63,101 bases of DNA from an uncultured Steroidobacter sp. (GTDB lineage: Bacteria; Pseudomonadota; Gammaproteobacteria; Steroidobacterales; Steroidobacteraceae). Each line of letters starts with the position of its first letter. Position 1 is the first letter of the stretch. The stretch is from positions 1 through 63,101 of the forward strand of contig CAMLEO010000005.1 of assembly GCA_946478975.1 (NCBI GenBank). The letters run 5' to 3'. Below are positions 10,600 to 19,809 of the stretch, in pieces. The notes under the pieces were generated by a model. It was not told the DNA's origin and did no database searches. It saw only the letters and a list, made by a program, of their open reading frames with translations. A program made the translations under genes and the position numbers.

Positions 10600-13281
10600 T
10601 CACATCGCAATCGCTCGACGCGCCCTCTGGGTCTGCGGATGATCGGGCCCGAGCTGTTGTTGTAACGTCGCCGCGGCTTGCTCGACGAGCTGCTTTCCTT
10701 CCGGCTTGCCGACAGCGAGCTGCGCCTCACCGAGCCGGGCGCGCGCTTCGGCGAGCTCCCAACTTTCCGACCACAGCGTGCGTTCGCGAATCCGCATGGC
10801 TTCTTCGAGCAGCGGCAAAGCTTCGGCGGCGCGCTGTTGTTTCAGAAGCAGGTCACCTTGTGCGATCAGTGCCAGCGCCAATGGCGGTTGTGCGGGCGGA
10901 CCCTGGTTGCGAAGTTTCGAAACTACTTCCGTGAGCTCCGCGAGTGTTTGCTCCGGAGTCCGTTGCGACGCCAGTACTTTGGCTTCGGTGATCTGCGCGC
11001 GCTGCGCATAAATATGATCCGGCCCGAACTGCTTGCGGGCCATCGCCAATGTTTCGGTGGCGATCTCGGCAGCGCGCTGTTCGTGACCGGCTGCCTGATG
11101 GGCTTCGGCGAGATAAACTCGATTCAACAAATGCAGCGCGCTCGCCGGCGCGGTGAATTTCACTGCCATGCGCTCTGCTTCTTCGAGAATCGGCAGCGCC
11201 TGCTCCGGATGGCCCAACGCTGTTTTCAACGCGCCATACTGACCCATGGCCGCAGCCACCGAGGCTGAATCTCCAGCGACCGCGCGTTGGCCTTCGAAAC
11301 CGCGTTTGAGCTCGCGCTCCGCCTCGACGACCTTGCCGACGCGCAACGACAGCGCACCAACGTTTGTTCGCATGACCAACGACGGCATCTCGTCGCCGGT
11401 GCCCAGCGCATCGTTGATGGCCAGCGCCTTCTGGATGGCCTCGGCCGCTTCCTGCAGGCGGTTGGCATTCATCAATGCCACGCCGAGCGAGTTATAAAGA
11501 AGCGCGGTTTCGCTGTGATTGACGCCCGACATCGCGATGCGCTCTTTGATCGCCTGTTCGTTGATGGCGATCGAACCTGCGAGGTCTCCCTGGGCTCGCA
11601 GCACTCGGGCTTTGATCTGCAGGCCTTCGAGATGTTGGGCGGCGTAGCGCGTGCGGTCGGTGTTCCAAAAATCTTCCGCCAGCTTGAACAGGTCGGCGGC
11701 GCGTGGAATGTTGCCGCGTTCCACTTCGGCCTGGGCAAGCTTCTGTCGTGCCATGGCCACGGTCGCCGGGTCCGCTTCCGGGCCGGCCAGTTTCAAATAA
11801 CCTTCCAGCAGCGGCACCTGGCTGGCAGGGTCTTCGAGCACACTATACAAATCGGTGAGCGTCTCGACGATCTTGCCGGCGAGATAAGGATCGTCGCGAT
11901 ATTGTTCCAACACGCGCTCGGCACTGCGATCGAGCATCGCTTTGGCGGTCGTGGGCTGGCCGCCGCGCTCGGCGACGGAGTTGCGAAACATGCGGGTGAG
12001 ATAGAGTCGAACGGCTTCTTCTCTCGCAGCGGCGCGTCGCGCGTTGTCGCGCTCGATGGCGGTGCGAGCCGCCTGTTCTCGTGCTTCCCGAGCCTGCCAG
12101 ATTGCGACGCTCGCGCCGCCGACAATCGCAACCAAAGCGGCTGCCGCGGCGATGGTGCCGACACGATTGCGAGCAACGAATTTGGAGAAGCGATACCAGG
12201 AGCTGTCGGGCCGCGCTTCGATGGGCCGGCCCTGCAGGTGATGTTCGATGTCACGCGCGAACGCATCGACACTGATGTATCGCTGTGCAGGGTCTGGCTT
12301 GAGCGCGCAGTTCAAGATCGCATCGAGATCGCCTTGCAGGCGATGTTTACGCGTGCGATCGCTCACGCGCGAGCTTGCGAGTGGTACGTCGTCGGCGTTC
12401 CCAGCAGTACGCGGCAGCGAACCGGTGAGCAGCTGATAACTCACAACGCCGAGCGAATAAACATCTGCTGCCGTGCCGATGGGCGCACCGCTGATCTGTT
12501 CCGGAGCTGCATAGTCTGGAGTGAATGCGCGCGCAGCGAATTGCGTTTGCTCGCCGGCCTGTTGTTCCAGCAGCTTCGCGACGCCGAAATCCAGCAAGCG
12601 GACCGAACCGTCCGCGGTCACCAGGATGTTGCCGGGTTTCAGGTCGCGATGGACGACCAGCCGAGCATGCGCGTGAGCGACCGCACGAGCGACCTGCAAG
12701 ATCAGCGGCAGGATCTGGTCGATGGTCAATCGCCGTTCGCTACAGCAGCGGTCGATGCTGTGGCCTTCCACATATTCCATGGCCATGAACGGCCGGCCGA
12801 GATCGTCGACGCCCGCATCATACAAACGAGCGATGTTTGGATGTTCCAGCGTTGCGAGAATGTCTCGTTCGCGCGCCATGCGTTCGGCGAGGCCGCCGAT
12901 CCATGTGACATGCGGCAGTTTGAGCGCGACCGTTCGTTTGAGTATTCCATCTGCGCGCTCCGCCAGCCAGACACTTCCCATGCCGCCGCGCCCGAGCTCG
13001 CGAATCAATCGATAGGAGCTGATCTGATAGCCGGGCTCGGGCAGGCTCAACGGTGAGGTGCCGACACCGGCAACGTTGGTGAACTGCGGCAGCTCGCGCA
13101 GGAATGTGCCGCTGTTGTTCGCGGCATGCCGGCTGAGCAGCTCGCGAAGCGCGGGCTTCAATCGTTCGTAGCTGCCTTCGAGAGTTTCGACCCAGGTGTG
13201 GCGTTCGGCCGGCGGCAGTTCGAGCGCAGTGTCGAGCAGCTCGAACATCTGCTTCCAGTCTTCCGGCCCGATTTTTTGCAT
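10600..13281 (-). CDS. Membrane-anchored Ser/Thr protein kinase with TPR repeats
   Basis: An 893-aa Hanks-type kinase. Residues ~1-85 are a helical region typical of kinases paired with TIGR02999 sigma factors. The kinase domain covers ~95-365: glycine loop RELGRGGMGSVW, catalytic VVHRDLKPGNIL, DFG in RLLDFGVAKLL, APE in YAAPEQISG. One TM segment follows (~377-398, RVGTIAAAAALVAIVGGASV), then an all-helical TPR region to the C-terminus. The start is 8 nt downstream of the ECF-type sigma factor stop, so the two form an operon; phosphorylation may regulate that factor or a partner bound to the TPRs (inference). Confidence 0.92.
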   Translation of the reverse strand: MQKIGPEDWKQMFELLDTALELPPAERHTWVETLEGSYERLKPALRELLSRHAANNSGTFLRELPQFTNVAGVGTSPLSLPEPGYQISSYRLIRELGRGGMGSVWLAERADGILKRTVALKLPHVTWIGGLAERMARERDILATLEHPNIARLYDAGVDDLGRPFMAMEYVEGHSIDRCCSERRLTIDQILPLILQVARAVAHAHARLVVHRDLKPGNILVTADGSVRLLDFGVAKLLEQQAGEQTQFAARAFTPDYAAPEQISGAPIGTAADVYSLGVVSYQLLTGSLPRTAGNADDVPLASSRVSDRTRKHRLQGDLDAILNCALKPDPAQRYISVDAFARDIEHHLQGRPIEARPDSSWYRFSKFVARNRVGTIAAAAALVAIVGGASVAIWQAREAREQAARTAIERDNARRAAAREEAVRLYLTRMFRNSVAERGGQPTTAKAMLDRSAERVLEQYRDDPYLAGKIVETLTDLYSVLEDPASQVPLLEGYLKLAGPEADPATVAMARQKLAQAEVERGNIPRAADLFKLAEDFWNTDRTRYAAQHLEGLQIKARVLRAQGDLAGSIAINEQAIKERIAMSGVNHSETALLYNSLGVALMNANRLQEAAEAIQKALAINDALGTGDEMPSLVMRTNVGALSLRVGKVVEAERELKRGFEGQRAVAGDSASVAAAMGQYGALKTALGHPEQALPILEEAERMAVKFTAPASALHLLNRVYLAEAHQAAGHEQRAAEIATETLAMARKQFGPDHIYAQRAQITEAKVLASQRTPEQTLAELTEVVSKLRNQGPPAQPPLALALIAQGDLLLKQQRAAEALPLLEEAMRIRERTLWSESWELAEARARLGEAQLAVGKPEGKQLVEQAAATLQQQLGPDHPQTQRARRAIAM

Positions 13282-13289
13282 GAGTCAGG

Positions 13290-13844
13290 TCATTGCGTGA
13301 GGTTTGTGGCTAGAAACAATCGAGCCTTTTCCCAATCGCGCGCCACCGAGCGTACGCTGCGGTCGAGCGCGTCCGCGACTTCTTCTTCGGTCATGCCTGC
13401 GAAGTAACGCATCTCGACCACTCGCACCAGGCGCGGGTCGATCTTGGATAACTCCTGCAGCGCTTCATGGATCTCGATCACTTCACGTCCGCGCGCATCT
13501 TCGACCTGGGCGCCGGCTGTGTCCAGGTCCACGTGAATCACATTGCCGCCGCGCCGGTCGGCCGAGCGCCGGCGCACGAAATCGACCACGATGGAGCGCA
13601 TCACCTGCGCGGCGTAGCCCATGAAATGGCCGCGATCCTGCGCGTCGATGGCGCCGGCTTTGAACAGGCGCAGATAGGATTCGTGGACCAGGCCGGTGGT
13701 ATCGAGCAGCGTGAACTGGCCGCTGCGCCGAAGTTTGGCGTGCGCCAGCTGGCGCAGGTCCTGATAAAGCAGATCGAACAGTTGCTCCAGGGCGGCGGCG
13801 TCGCCGCGGCGAGAAGCATCCAGTAGTACTGTGACTTGCGACAT
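13290..13844 (-). CDS. ECF-type RNA polymerase sigma factor (TIGR02999-like)
   Basis: A 184-aa sigma-70-like factor. Region 2 reads LFDLLYQDLRQLAHAKLRR and LVHESYLRLF, followed by RGHFMGYAAQVMRSIVVDFVRRR; region 4 contains LVRVVEMRYFAGMTEEEVADAL and a helix-turn-helix RSVRSVARDWEKAR. These are the hallmarks of the ECF-like family TIGR02999, which is usually encoded next to a large Ser/Thr kinase, as here. No anti-sigma gene is adjacent. Its target promoters are unknown. Confidence 0.92.
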   Translation of the reverse strand: MSQVTVLLDASRRGDAAALEQLFDLLYQDLRQLAHAKLRRSGQFTLLDTTGLVHESYLRLFKAGAIDAQDRGHFMGYAAQVMRSIVVDFVRRRSADRRGGNVIHVDLDTAGAQVEDARGREVIEIHEALQELSKIDPRLVRVVEMRYFAGMTEEEVADALDRSVRSVARDWEKARLFLATNLTQ

Positions 13845-13940
13845 GCGTGCCGTCGCTCCCCCAGTCTTCCGTCGTCCAGTCGTCCAGTCGCCAGGTCCCT
13901 TGTTTGCGGGAATTTAGCACACGTTCCCGCCCGCGAGCGT

Positions 13941-15761
13941 TCAGCTTTTCGCTGCCGCTTCCGCCTTGGCTTCCAGCGTCGACCAGCGCTCGAACTTTTC
14001 CGACATCTCCCGTTCCAGATCTTCGGCCAGTTTCATGTCCGCTTTGATCTGGTCGGCGCCCTGTTTGTGATAATCGCCTGAGCTCATGCGTGCGGTCAGC
14101 TCCTGCTGGCGCTGCTCGATCGCTTCGATCTCCGCGGGCAGTTGCGCCAGCTCGCGTGTTTCCTTGTAACTGAGCTTGACCGGCGCCGGTGCGCGTGTCG
14201 GTTTTGTTTCCTGTTTTGGTTTCACAGGGGAGGCCGCAACCGGAGCCGGGCGCTGTGCGAGCCAGTCGGAATAGCCGCCCACATACTCCTGCCACTTGCC
14301 GTTGCCCTGGGCCACCAGCGTTTGAGTCACGACGTTGTCCAGGAACGCGCGATCGTGGCTCACTAGCAGCAGCGTGCCGGCGTAGTTTTGCAATGTATCT
14401 TCCAGCAGTTCGAGCGAGTCGATGTCCAGGTCGTTGGTCGGCTCGTCCATCACCAGCACATTCGCAGGCCGAGCAAACAAACGCGCCAGCAGCAGGCGAT
14501 TGCGCTCGCCGCCGGACAGCGCTTTCACTGGCGAATTGGCGCGTTGTGCGGAGAACAGAAAATCGCCGAGATAAGTCATCACGTGCTTGCGCTCGTTGCC
14601 GATCTCAACCCAGTCCGAGCCGGGGCTGATGGTTTCGGCGACGGATTTGTCCGGATCCAGCTGTTCGCGCAGCTGATCGAAATAAGCGACCAGCAAATTC
14701 GTGCCGAGGCGCACGCTGCCGCTGTCGGGTTCCAGCTTGCCGAGAATGAGCTTGATCAGTGTCGACTTGCCGGCGCCGTTGGGGCCAATCAAACCGAGGC
14801 GATCGCCGCGCATGATGCGCATGGAAAGATCGCGAACGATCGGTCTCATTTCGGTCGATTTGTCACCAAACGATTTTGTGACATCCGTGAGCTCGGCAAC
14901 CAGCTTGCCCGAGCGCTCGCCCGAGTCGAGCGTGAGCTTGACGCTGCCCATCTGCTCGCGCCGGGCGGCACGTTGCTCGCGTAACGATTCCAAGCGACGC
15001 ACGCGGCCTTCGTTACGAGTGCGGCGGGCTTCGATGCCTTTGCGAATCCAGACTTCTTCCTGCGCCCAGAACTTATCGAACTTGCGATTGACCACTTCCT
15101 CGGCCGCGAGCTGCTCGCTCTTGCGCGCTTCATACGCGGCGAAGTTGCCGGGATAGGAGCGGAGCAGGCCGCGATCGAGCTCCACGATGCGTGTGACGAC
15201 GCGATCCAGAAACGCACGGTCGTGAGTCACGACGATCGCAGCAGGACCTTTGATCAGCAACTCTTCGAGCGCGGTGATGCCATCGATATCGAGATGGTTG
15301 GTCGGCTCGTCGAGCAGCAGCAGGTCGGGTTGTAACGCCATTGCCAGCGCCAGTGCGGCGCGTTTGCGCTCGCCGCCTGAAGTCGTTTCGGGCGCGCGCT
15401 CGGCGGCAACGCCGAGGCGATGTAAGAATTCGCTGAGGCGAGCATCGAGCCGCCAGCGTTCGCGCTCGTCGTGGATCTGATCGATGCGGCCGCGCGCCAC
15501 CAGGCTGTCCCGCACCGTCTCGGCCGGCGGCAGGAGCGGCTCCTGCTCGACCAGCACTACGTTGAGGCCGTCCTGCTTCGCGAGCTCGCCGTCATCCAAC
15601 GGCGAGTGGCCCGTGATCACTTTCAATAACGACGACTTGCCGGTGCCATTGCGTCCGATCAAGCCCACGCGCTCGCGTTCTTCGATGACAAAGCTGGCGC
15701 GATCCAGCAAGGGATGCAGACCATAGGCGAGTTCGGCATTGCGAAGCGTGAGCAGCGGCAT
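13941..15761 (-). CDS. uup: ABC-F ATPase Uup
   Basis: A 606-aa soluble ABC-F protein with two nucleotide-binding domains: Walker A GRNGTGKSSL (~residue 37) and GPNGAGKSTL (~333), signature TSGGERKRAAL and LSGGERNRLLL, Walker B LLLDEPTNHLD and VMDEPTNDLD, joined by a charged linker. The C-terminal ~80 residues (KPTRAPAPVKLSYKETREL onward) form the coiled-coil DNA/ribosome-binding tail typical of Uup. ABC-F proteins act on ribosomes; Uup also influences precise excision of transposons and replication-associated recombination. It is 96 bp upstream of the sigma factor gene. Confidence 0.93.
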   Translation of the reverse strand: MPLLTLRNAELAYGLHPLLDRASFVIEERERVGLIGRNGTGKSSLLKVITGHSPLDDGELAKQDGLNVVLVEQEPLLPPAETVRDSLVARGRIDQIHDERERWRLDARLSEFLHRLGVAAERAPETTSGGERKRAALALAMALQPDLLLLDEPTNHLDIDGITALEELLIKGPAAIVVTHDRAFLDRVVTRIVELDRGLLRSYPGNFAAYEARKSEQLAAEEVVNRKFDKFWAQEEVWIRKGIEARRTRNEGRVRRLESLREQRAARREQMGSVKLTLDSGERSGKLVAELTDVTKSFGDKSTEMRPIVRDLSMRIMRGDRLGLIGPNGAGKSTLIKLILGKLEPDSGSVRLGTNLLVAYFDQLREQLDPDKSVAETISPGSDWVEIGNERKHVMTYLGDFLFSAQRANSPVKALSGGERNRLLLARLFARPANVLVMDEPTNDLDIDSLELLEDTLQNYAGTLLLVSHDRAFLDNVVTQTLVAQGNGKWQEYVGGYSDWLAQRPAPVAASPVKPKQETKPTRAPAPVKLSYKETRELAQLPAEIEAIEQRQQELTARMSSGDYHKQGADQIKADMKLAEDLEREMSEKFERWSTLEAKAEAAAKS

Positions 15762-15820
15762 CGGCGGAGACTGGAGCTTGAAGGGGCTGGAATTATGCCG
15801 TGCGGCCCTACAATAGGTGC

Positions 15821-16039
15821 ATGAGAATCGCGAAACCGCTGTTGCTGGTCACGACACCCATCGGCCTGGCCGTTGGTTTATACGAAGGCTGGCGCCTGGC
15901 CGGCGGCCTGGTGTTCATCATGGCCGCGCTGATGCTGGTGATTGCCGCGGCCTTTGGCACCGTGATCTGGACGATTCGTCGCGAGCGCGCCGAAGAAGAA
16001 AAGAAAAAGCTTGCCAGCCAGGCTCCGACGGAGCCCTGA
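15821..16039 (+). CDS. Small inner-membrane protein
   Basis: A 72-aa protein beginning MRIAKPLLLVTTPIGLAVG with two predicted TM segments (residues ~5-22 and ~24-47) and a charged cytoplasmic tail rich in Glu/Lys (RRERAEEEKKKLAS). The ATG at 15821 was preferred over an in-frame ATG-less extension from 15800 because the hydrophobic helix begins directly after it and an AGGTG element precedes it. I do not recognise the family. It converges on the thioesterase gene with a 3-bp gap. Confidence 0.65.
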   Translation: MRIAKPLLLVTTPIGLAVGLYEGWRLAGGLVFIMAALMLVIAAAFGTVIWTIRRERAEEEKKKLASQAPTEP

Positions 16040-16042
16040 CGC

Positions 16043-16822
16043 TCAGCGCTTGTCGATCACCAGGCTCTGAATCGCGCGGCCGAAGTAGCCGCGCTCATCG
16101 CCGAGCCGGGCGAACGCCAGGCCGGCGCCGCGATCGCCGAGCCAGGTCTGCGCGTCCAACAAAATCCATTCACCGACCGGCATGCGCGCCAGGCTGATCG
16201 TGAGATCGGCATTGATGAAGGTCCACTCGTCGAAGTTCAGAGCAGCGGACGTGCCGTTGCAAAAGTCGCTGGTGAGCGCCGCGCGCATCAGCGGAGTGAT
16301 GGCGTGACCGTCGATGATGGGCCGATGCGCGTGAAACCAGATCGCAGCCTGTCCTGGCGTGGTGAAGCCGCCGCGCACCGAACGTAATGTCACACCGTCG
16401 CTGAAGCTGGCGCGGCCGTCGGAGAAATGAATCTTTTCTTCCTGGCCCTGCTCGGGGCCGGGCACGTCGAGCGGCTCATCGGCGATGTCGTCCGGAAGTT
16501 GCAAATCGGCTTGACGGATCTTGAGCACGGTGGCGCGTACGCAGGCGACGCCTTCGTGCAGCAATGTGACATTGCAGACCTGGATCTTGCGGCCCTCGCG
16601 TTGCACGTCGATGTTTATTTCCAACGGCGCGACGGGAATCGGGCGCAGGAAATCGAACGTCATGCGTGTGACTTGCATTGGATCACGCGCAGGCATTCGC
16701 TCCACTGCCCACGCAATTAGCGATGCGGGCGCGCCGCCGTGCTGCAGGCCTGGGTCCCAAGGGCCGGCGGCGTTCGGCTGCGCGTGCGCGATGGCACCAT
16801 CGACTTTATAAACGTACGTCAT
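16043..16822 (-). CDS. Acyl-CoA thioesterase family protein (TesB-like double hotdog)
   Basis: A 259-aa protein with the arrangement of a two-hotdog thioesterase: an N-terminal domain with GPWDPGLQHGGAPASLIAWAVE and MTFDFLRPIPVAPLEI, and a C-terminal domain with LNFDEWTFINADLTISLARMPVGEW and the GLAFARLGDERGYFGRAIQSL end. It would hydrolyse acyl-CoA thioesters in the cytoplasm; chain-length preference is not predictable here. The ATG start at 16822 overlaps the XRE regulator stop by 4 nt, so the two genes are translationally coupled. Confidence 0.85.
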   Translation of the reverse strand: MTYVYKVDGAIAHAQPNAAGPWDPGLQHGGAPASLIAWAVERMPARDPMQVTRMTFDFLRPIPVAPLEINIDVQREGRKIQVCNVTLLHEGVACVRATVLKIRQADLQLPDDIADEPLDVPGPEQGQEEKIHFSDGRASFSDGVTLRSVRGGFTTPGQAAIWFHAHRPIIDGHAITPLMRAALTSDFCNGTSAALNFDEWTFINADLTISLARMPVGEWILLDAQTWLGDRGAGLAFARLGDERGYFGRAIQSLVIDKR

Positions 16823-17610
16823 TGAGCCAGATTTCGTAGCGCCGCGGCCGTGGCCGCATCGGCGGGGAAGAAAGATTCCAGCGCCAATTCTGACAGAGTT
16901 ACGTCGATCGGTGTGCCGAACACGGTGGTGGTGCTGATGAAGCTCAGCACGCCCGCGGGTGTCGCGAGGCGGAACGGAACCACGAACGCATTCGCCGCTT
17001 CTGTTTCCGACACGCGGGCCGGAGACTGCGGCGCCGGATAGCCGATCAGCTCTTCGTGCAACGACATCAGCTCGCTGTCTGCGGATATTTCTATTTGTCG
17101 TCGCAGGCGCGCGAGCAAATGAGTGCGCCATTGGCCGAGATTGACGATGCGAGGCGCGAGCCCGTCGGGATGCAAACTCAGGCGCAGCACGTTGAACGGC
17201 GGTTCGAGCAGTTGCGGATCTGCGCCGATGAGAAGTGGCGCAACGGCGCGATTCGCAGCGAGCAGATTCCAATGCCGATCGACTGCGATCGCCGGGAACG
17301 GCTCATGACCTTTCAACACCAGCTCCATCGCGTCGCGAGCCGACTGCAGTGCTGGATCGTCCAACTTGCGTTCTGCGAACATCGGTGCGAACCCCGCGGC
17401 GACCAGCAATGTATTGCGCTCTCGAAGCGGCACGTCGAGCAGCTCGGTGAGCTTCATCAGCATCTCCCGGCTCGGGCGCGCGCGGCCGGTTTCGAGAAAG
17501 CTCAAATGTTTGGAGGAGATCTCCGCTTCGACGGCGAAATCGAGCTGGCTCAGGCGGCGTCGCTGGCGCCATTCGCGCAGCAGGTCGCCGACGGGTCGGG
17601 TGGCATTCAT
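16819..17610 (-). CDS. XRE/MmyB-like transcriptional regulator
   Basis: A 263-aa regulator: an N-terminal HTH_XRE/HTH_31 domain (LREWRQRRRLSQLDFAVEAE and SSKHLSFLETGRARPS, residues ~9-60) followed by a MmyB-like ligand-binding domain of PAS fold (FPAIAVDRHWNLLAANRAV onward). MmyB-type domains bind fatty acids, which agrees with the coupled downstream thioesterase gene: a fatty-acyl-responsive regulator of its own operon is the simplest reading (inference). The start at 17610 is the only ATG before the HTH; the open frame continues upstream as non-coding shadow. Confidence 0.88.
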   Translation of the reverse strand: MNATRPVGDLLREWRQRRRLSQLDFAVEAEISSKHLSFLETGRARPSREMLMKLTELLDVPLRERNTLLVAAGFAPMFAERKLDDPALQSARDAMELVLKGHEPFPAIAVDRHWNLLAANRAVAPLLIGADPQLLEPPFNVLRLSLHPDGLAPRIVNLGQWRTHLLARLRRQIEISADSELMSLHEELIGYPAPQSPARVSETEAANAFVVPFRLATPAGVLSFISTTTVFGTPIDVTLSELALESFFPADAATAAALRNLAQ

Positions 17611-17850
17611 GGCGGCGACAATAGCCCACGCCCTGGGGCCTGCTCCATTACCAGCCGGGTAATCGACTCGCCGCCGGCGGCGGGCGCGTTCGTGAACCTG
17701 GCATGAATAGTGGCCGGCCGCGGGCTGCATCTGACCCGCAGCACGCTGCGATATGCTCGGAAGCGCGGCTTTTTTCCGGGGCCTGAAGCGGCGCGCCGAC
17801 ATTTTCGGTACAGTTCCGCTCCTGGACCGCAGCATGGGTGTTCGCTCGGC

Positions 17851-18546
17851 ATGAACCACAAACGAGTCTTCGCCATCGCCAGCCTGGCGGCCGTTTTCGC
17901 CACGGCGCTGGCGTCGACAGCCCAGGCGGCGGAGGTCGGGTTCTACATCGGCGGCCAGTACAGCCAGACCGAAAAGCAGGTCAAGATCGGCGATTTCGAC
18001 GCTTACACGCTCGGCCCGCTGATCTTCGGCACCACCGGCTTCACGCCCACCGCTTTCTCGTCGTCGGTGGACGACACCTTCAACGGCTACGGCTTTTATG
18101 GCGGCTACCGCTTCAACCGGCACCTGGCGGTGGAAGGCGGTTACATGAATCTCGGCAGCTTCAAGTATCGAGCCCGTTCCATGGGTTTGATCGGCAACCT
18201 GCCCGCCAACGCCCAGTTCAATTACGACGGCCAGACCTCCGGCATCACCGTGTCGGCGCTCGGCGTGTGGCCGCTCAGCTATCGCTGGGAGGTTTACGGG
18301 CGCGGCGGTGTGCTGTTCGGAAGCAATACCGCGTCGCTGTACTACGCGGACAGCGTCCAGGGATCCAGCCGTGGCCAGTTCTCCGAGAACAGCGTGGACA
18401 TGCTGGCCGGCATCGGCACCAGTTTCACCGTGCTGGAGATCTACGACCTGCACCTGGAATACATGCGCGTGTTCGACGCAGGTGACAAGGCAATCGGCGA
18501 AGGCGACACCGATACGATCTCGGTCGGCATCTCGGTGATGTTCTGA
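17851..18546 (+). CDS. Outer-membrane beta-barrel protein (OmpA/OprF-like porin fold)
   Basis: A 231-aa exported protein with signal peptide MNHKRVFAIASLAAVFATALASTAQA (cleavage near residue 26). The mature part consists of alternating amphipathic strands (VGFYIGGQYSQTEK, NGYGFYGGYRFNRHLAVEGGYMNLG, YRWEVYGRGGVLFGS) and ends in the aromatic motif ISVGISVMF expected for BAM-dependent insertion. It resembles the eight-stranded OmpA-like/opacity family. Function unknown. The upstream 240-bp gap separates it from the divergent XRE gene; it converges with hutI at a 7-bp distance. Confidence 0.85.
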   Translation: MNHKRVFAIASLAAVFATALASTAQAAEVGFYIGGQYSQTEKQVKIGDFDAYTLGPLIFGTTGFTPTAFSSSVDDTFNGYGFYGGYRFNRHLAVEGGYMNLGSFKYRARSMGLIGNLPANAQFNYDGQTSGITVSALGVWPLSYRWEVYGRGGVLFGSNTASLYYADSVQGSSRGQFSENSVDMLAGIGTSFTVLEIYDLHLEYMRVFDAGDKAIGEGDTDTISVGISVMF

Positions 18547-18553
18547 GGTTTGC

Positions 18554-19783
18554 TCAAGCGCCGAGCACGATCTCCTGCGGCCGATGCACACCCACTTCGG
18601 CACACAGCTGCTCCGGATGGCGTAAGCGCCAGATCGCAAGATCGGCACGCGCGCCGACGCGCAACACACCTCGATCGGACAATCCCAAGGCTCGCGCGGC
18701 ATTCACCGTCACGCCGCGCAATGCTTCCGTCGCCGTCAAACGAAATATCACGCAGGCCATATTCATTGCCGTGAGCAGCGAGGCGATCGGCGACGTGCCC
18801 GGATTGCAATCGGTCGACACCGCCATCGCGATCTGCAATTCGCGCAGCCGCTCGATCGGTGGCAGCCTGGTTTCACGCAAATAATAAAACGCGCCGGGCA
18901 GCAGCCCCGCCACGACTCCTTGCTCGGCCATGCGCTGCAGGGAACGTTCGGATGCATATTCCAAATGATCGGCCGACAATGCTCCGCAATCGGCCGCGAT
19001 GACGCCGCCCGAGCCGTCGCTCAATTGATCCGCATGCAGCCGCAGGTGCAAGCCATACTTACGCGCTTGCTCGAACACGCGTCGGGTCTGCGCTTCGGTG
19101 AAGGCGATACGTTCGCAGAAAACATCGGCCGCGTCGGCGAGCTTTGCTGCGGCGACCGCAGGTAACATTTCCTCGCAAACGTAACTGACGTAGTCGTCCT
19201 GCCGGCCCGCGAACTCCGGCGGCAGCGCGTGCGCTCCAAGAAATGTTTTGATTACCGTCAGCCCGGTCTGCTCGCCGATGCGCCGAGCGACGCGCAGCAT
19301 CTTCAACTCGCTGGCCAGGTCGAGCCCATAGCCCGATTTGATTTCCAACGTCGTCACGCCTTCGGCCGCGAGGGCAGCGGCTCGCGGCAGCGACTGCTCG
19401 AACAACTCATCTTCGCTGGCAACGCGGGTGGCGCGCATCGTTGAAACAATCCCGCCACCGGCGCGTGCGATTTCTTCGTAAGTAGCGCCACGCAGTCGTG
19501 CGGCGAATTCGTTACTGCGATCGCCGCCGTATACAAGATGCGTGTGGCATTCGATCAGGCCGGGTGTGATCCACAGGCCGTCGGCAGCGCTGATCGTATG
19601 CGCGGACCACTGGATCGCAGCCAATTCCTCGCGGCTGCCCAGCCAGGCAATGCGTCCATCTTTGATCGCCAGCACTGTATCCCGTCGTTCGCCCAACCCT
19701 GGAGTCTGGTCCAGAGTCAGCAGATCGGCGCCGATCCAGGCGCGGTCCCAGGTGTGTTCCGGCTTCAGGTGGTGAGCTTTCAT
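18554..19783 (-). CDS. hutI: Imidazolonepropionase
   Basis: A 409-aa amidohydrolase-superfamily enzyme that opens 4-imidazolone-5-propanoate to N-formimidoyl-L-glutamate, the third step of histidine degradation. Key segments: GLIECHTHLVYGGDRSNEFAAR (metal-binding HxH and substrate loop), GGGIVSTMRATR, TLEIKSGYGLD, HADQLSD (metal ligand), STDCNPGTSP (catalytic Asp) and GARADLAIW. It is divergent from hutF with only 26 bp between the two start codons, suggesting shared control. Length matches the family (~405). Confidence 0.95.
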   Translation of the reverse strand: MKAHHLKPEHTWDRAWIGADLLTLDQTPGLGERRDTVLAIKDGRIAWLGSREELAAIQWSAHTISAADGLWITPGLIECHTHLVYGGDRSNEFAARLRGATYEEIARAGGGIVSTMRATRVASEDELFEQSLPRAAALAAEGVTTLEIKSGYGLDLASELKMLRVARRIGEQTGLTVIKTFLGAHALPPEFAGRQDDYVSYVCEEMLPAVAAAKLADAADVFCERIAFTEAQTRRVFEQARKYGLHLRLHADQLSDGSGGVIAADCGALSADHLEYASERSLQRMAEQGVVAGLLPGAFYYLRETRLPPIERLRELQIAMAVSTDCNPGTSPIASLLTAMNMACVIFRLTATEALRGVTVNAARALGLSDRGVLRVGARADLAIWRLRHPEQLCAEVGVHRPQEIVLGA

Positions 19784-19809
19784 CGCGCCGCAGTCTTATA
19801 CTCCGGCGC

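Noticed and set aside
11287..13056. 589-codon open frame on the plus strand opposite the Ser/Thr kinase
   Set aside because: It is antisense to a clearly recognisable kinase-TPR gene, has no family resemblance, and arises from the high GC3 of the coding strand.
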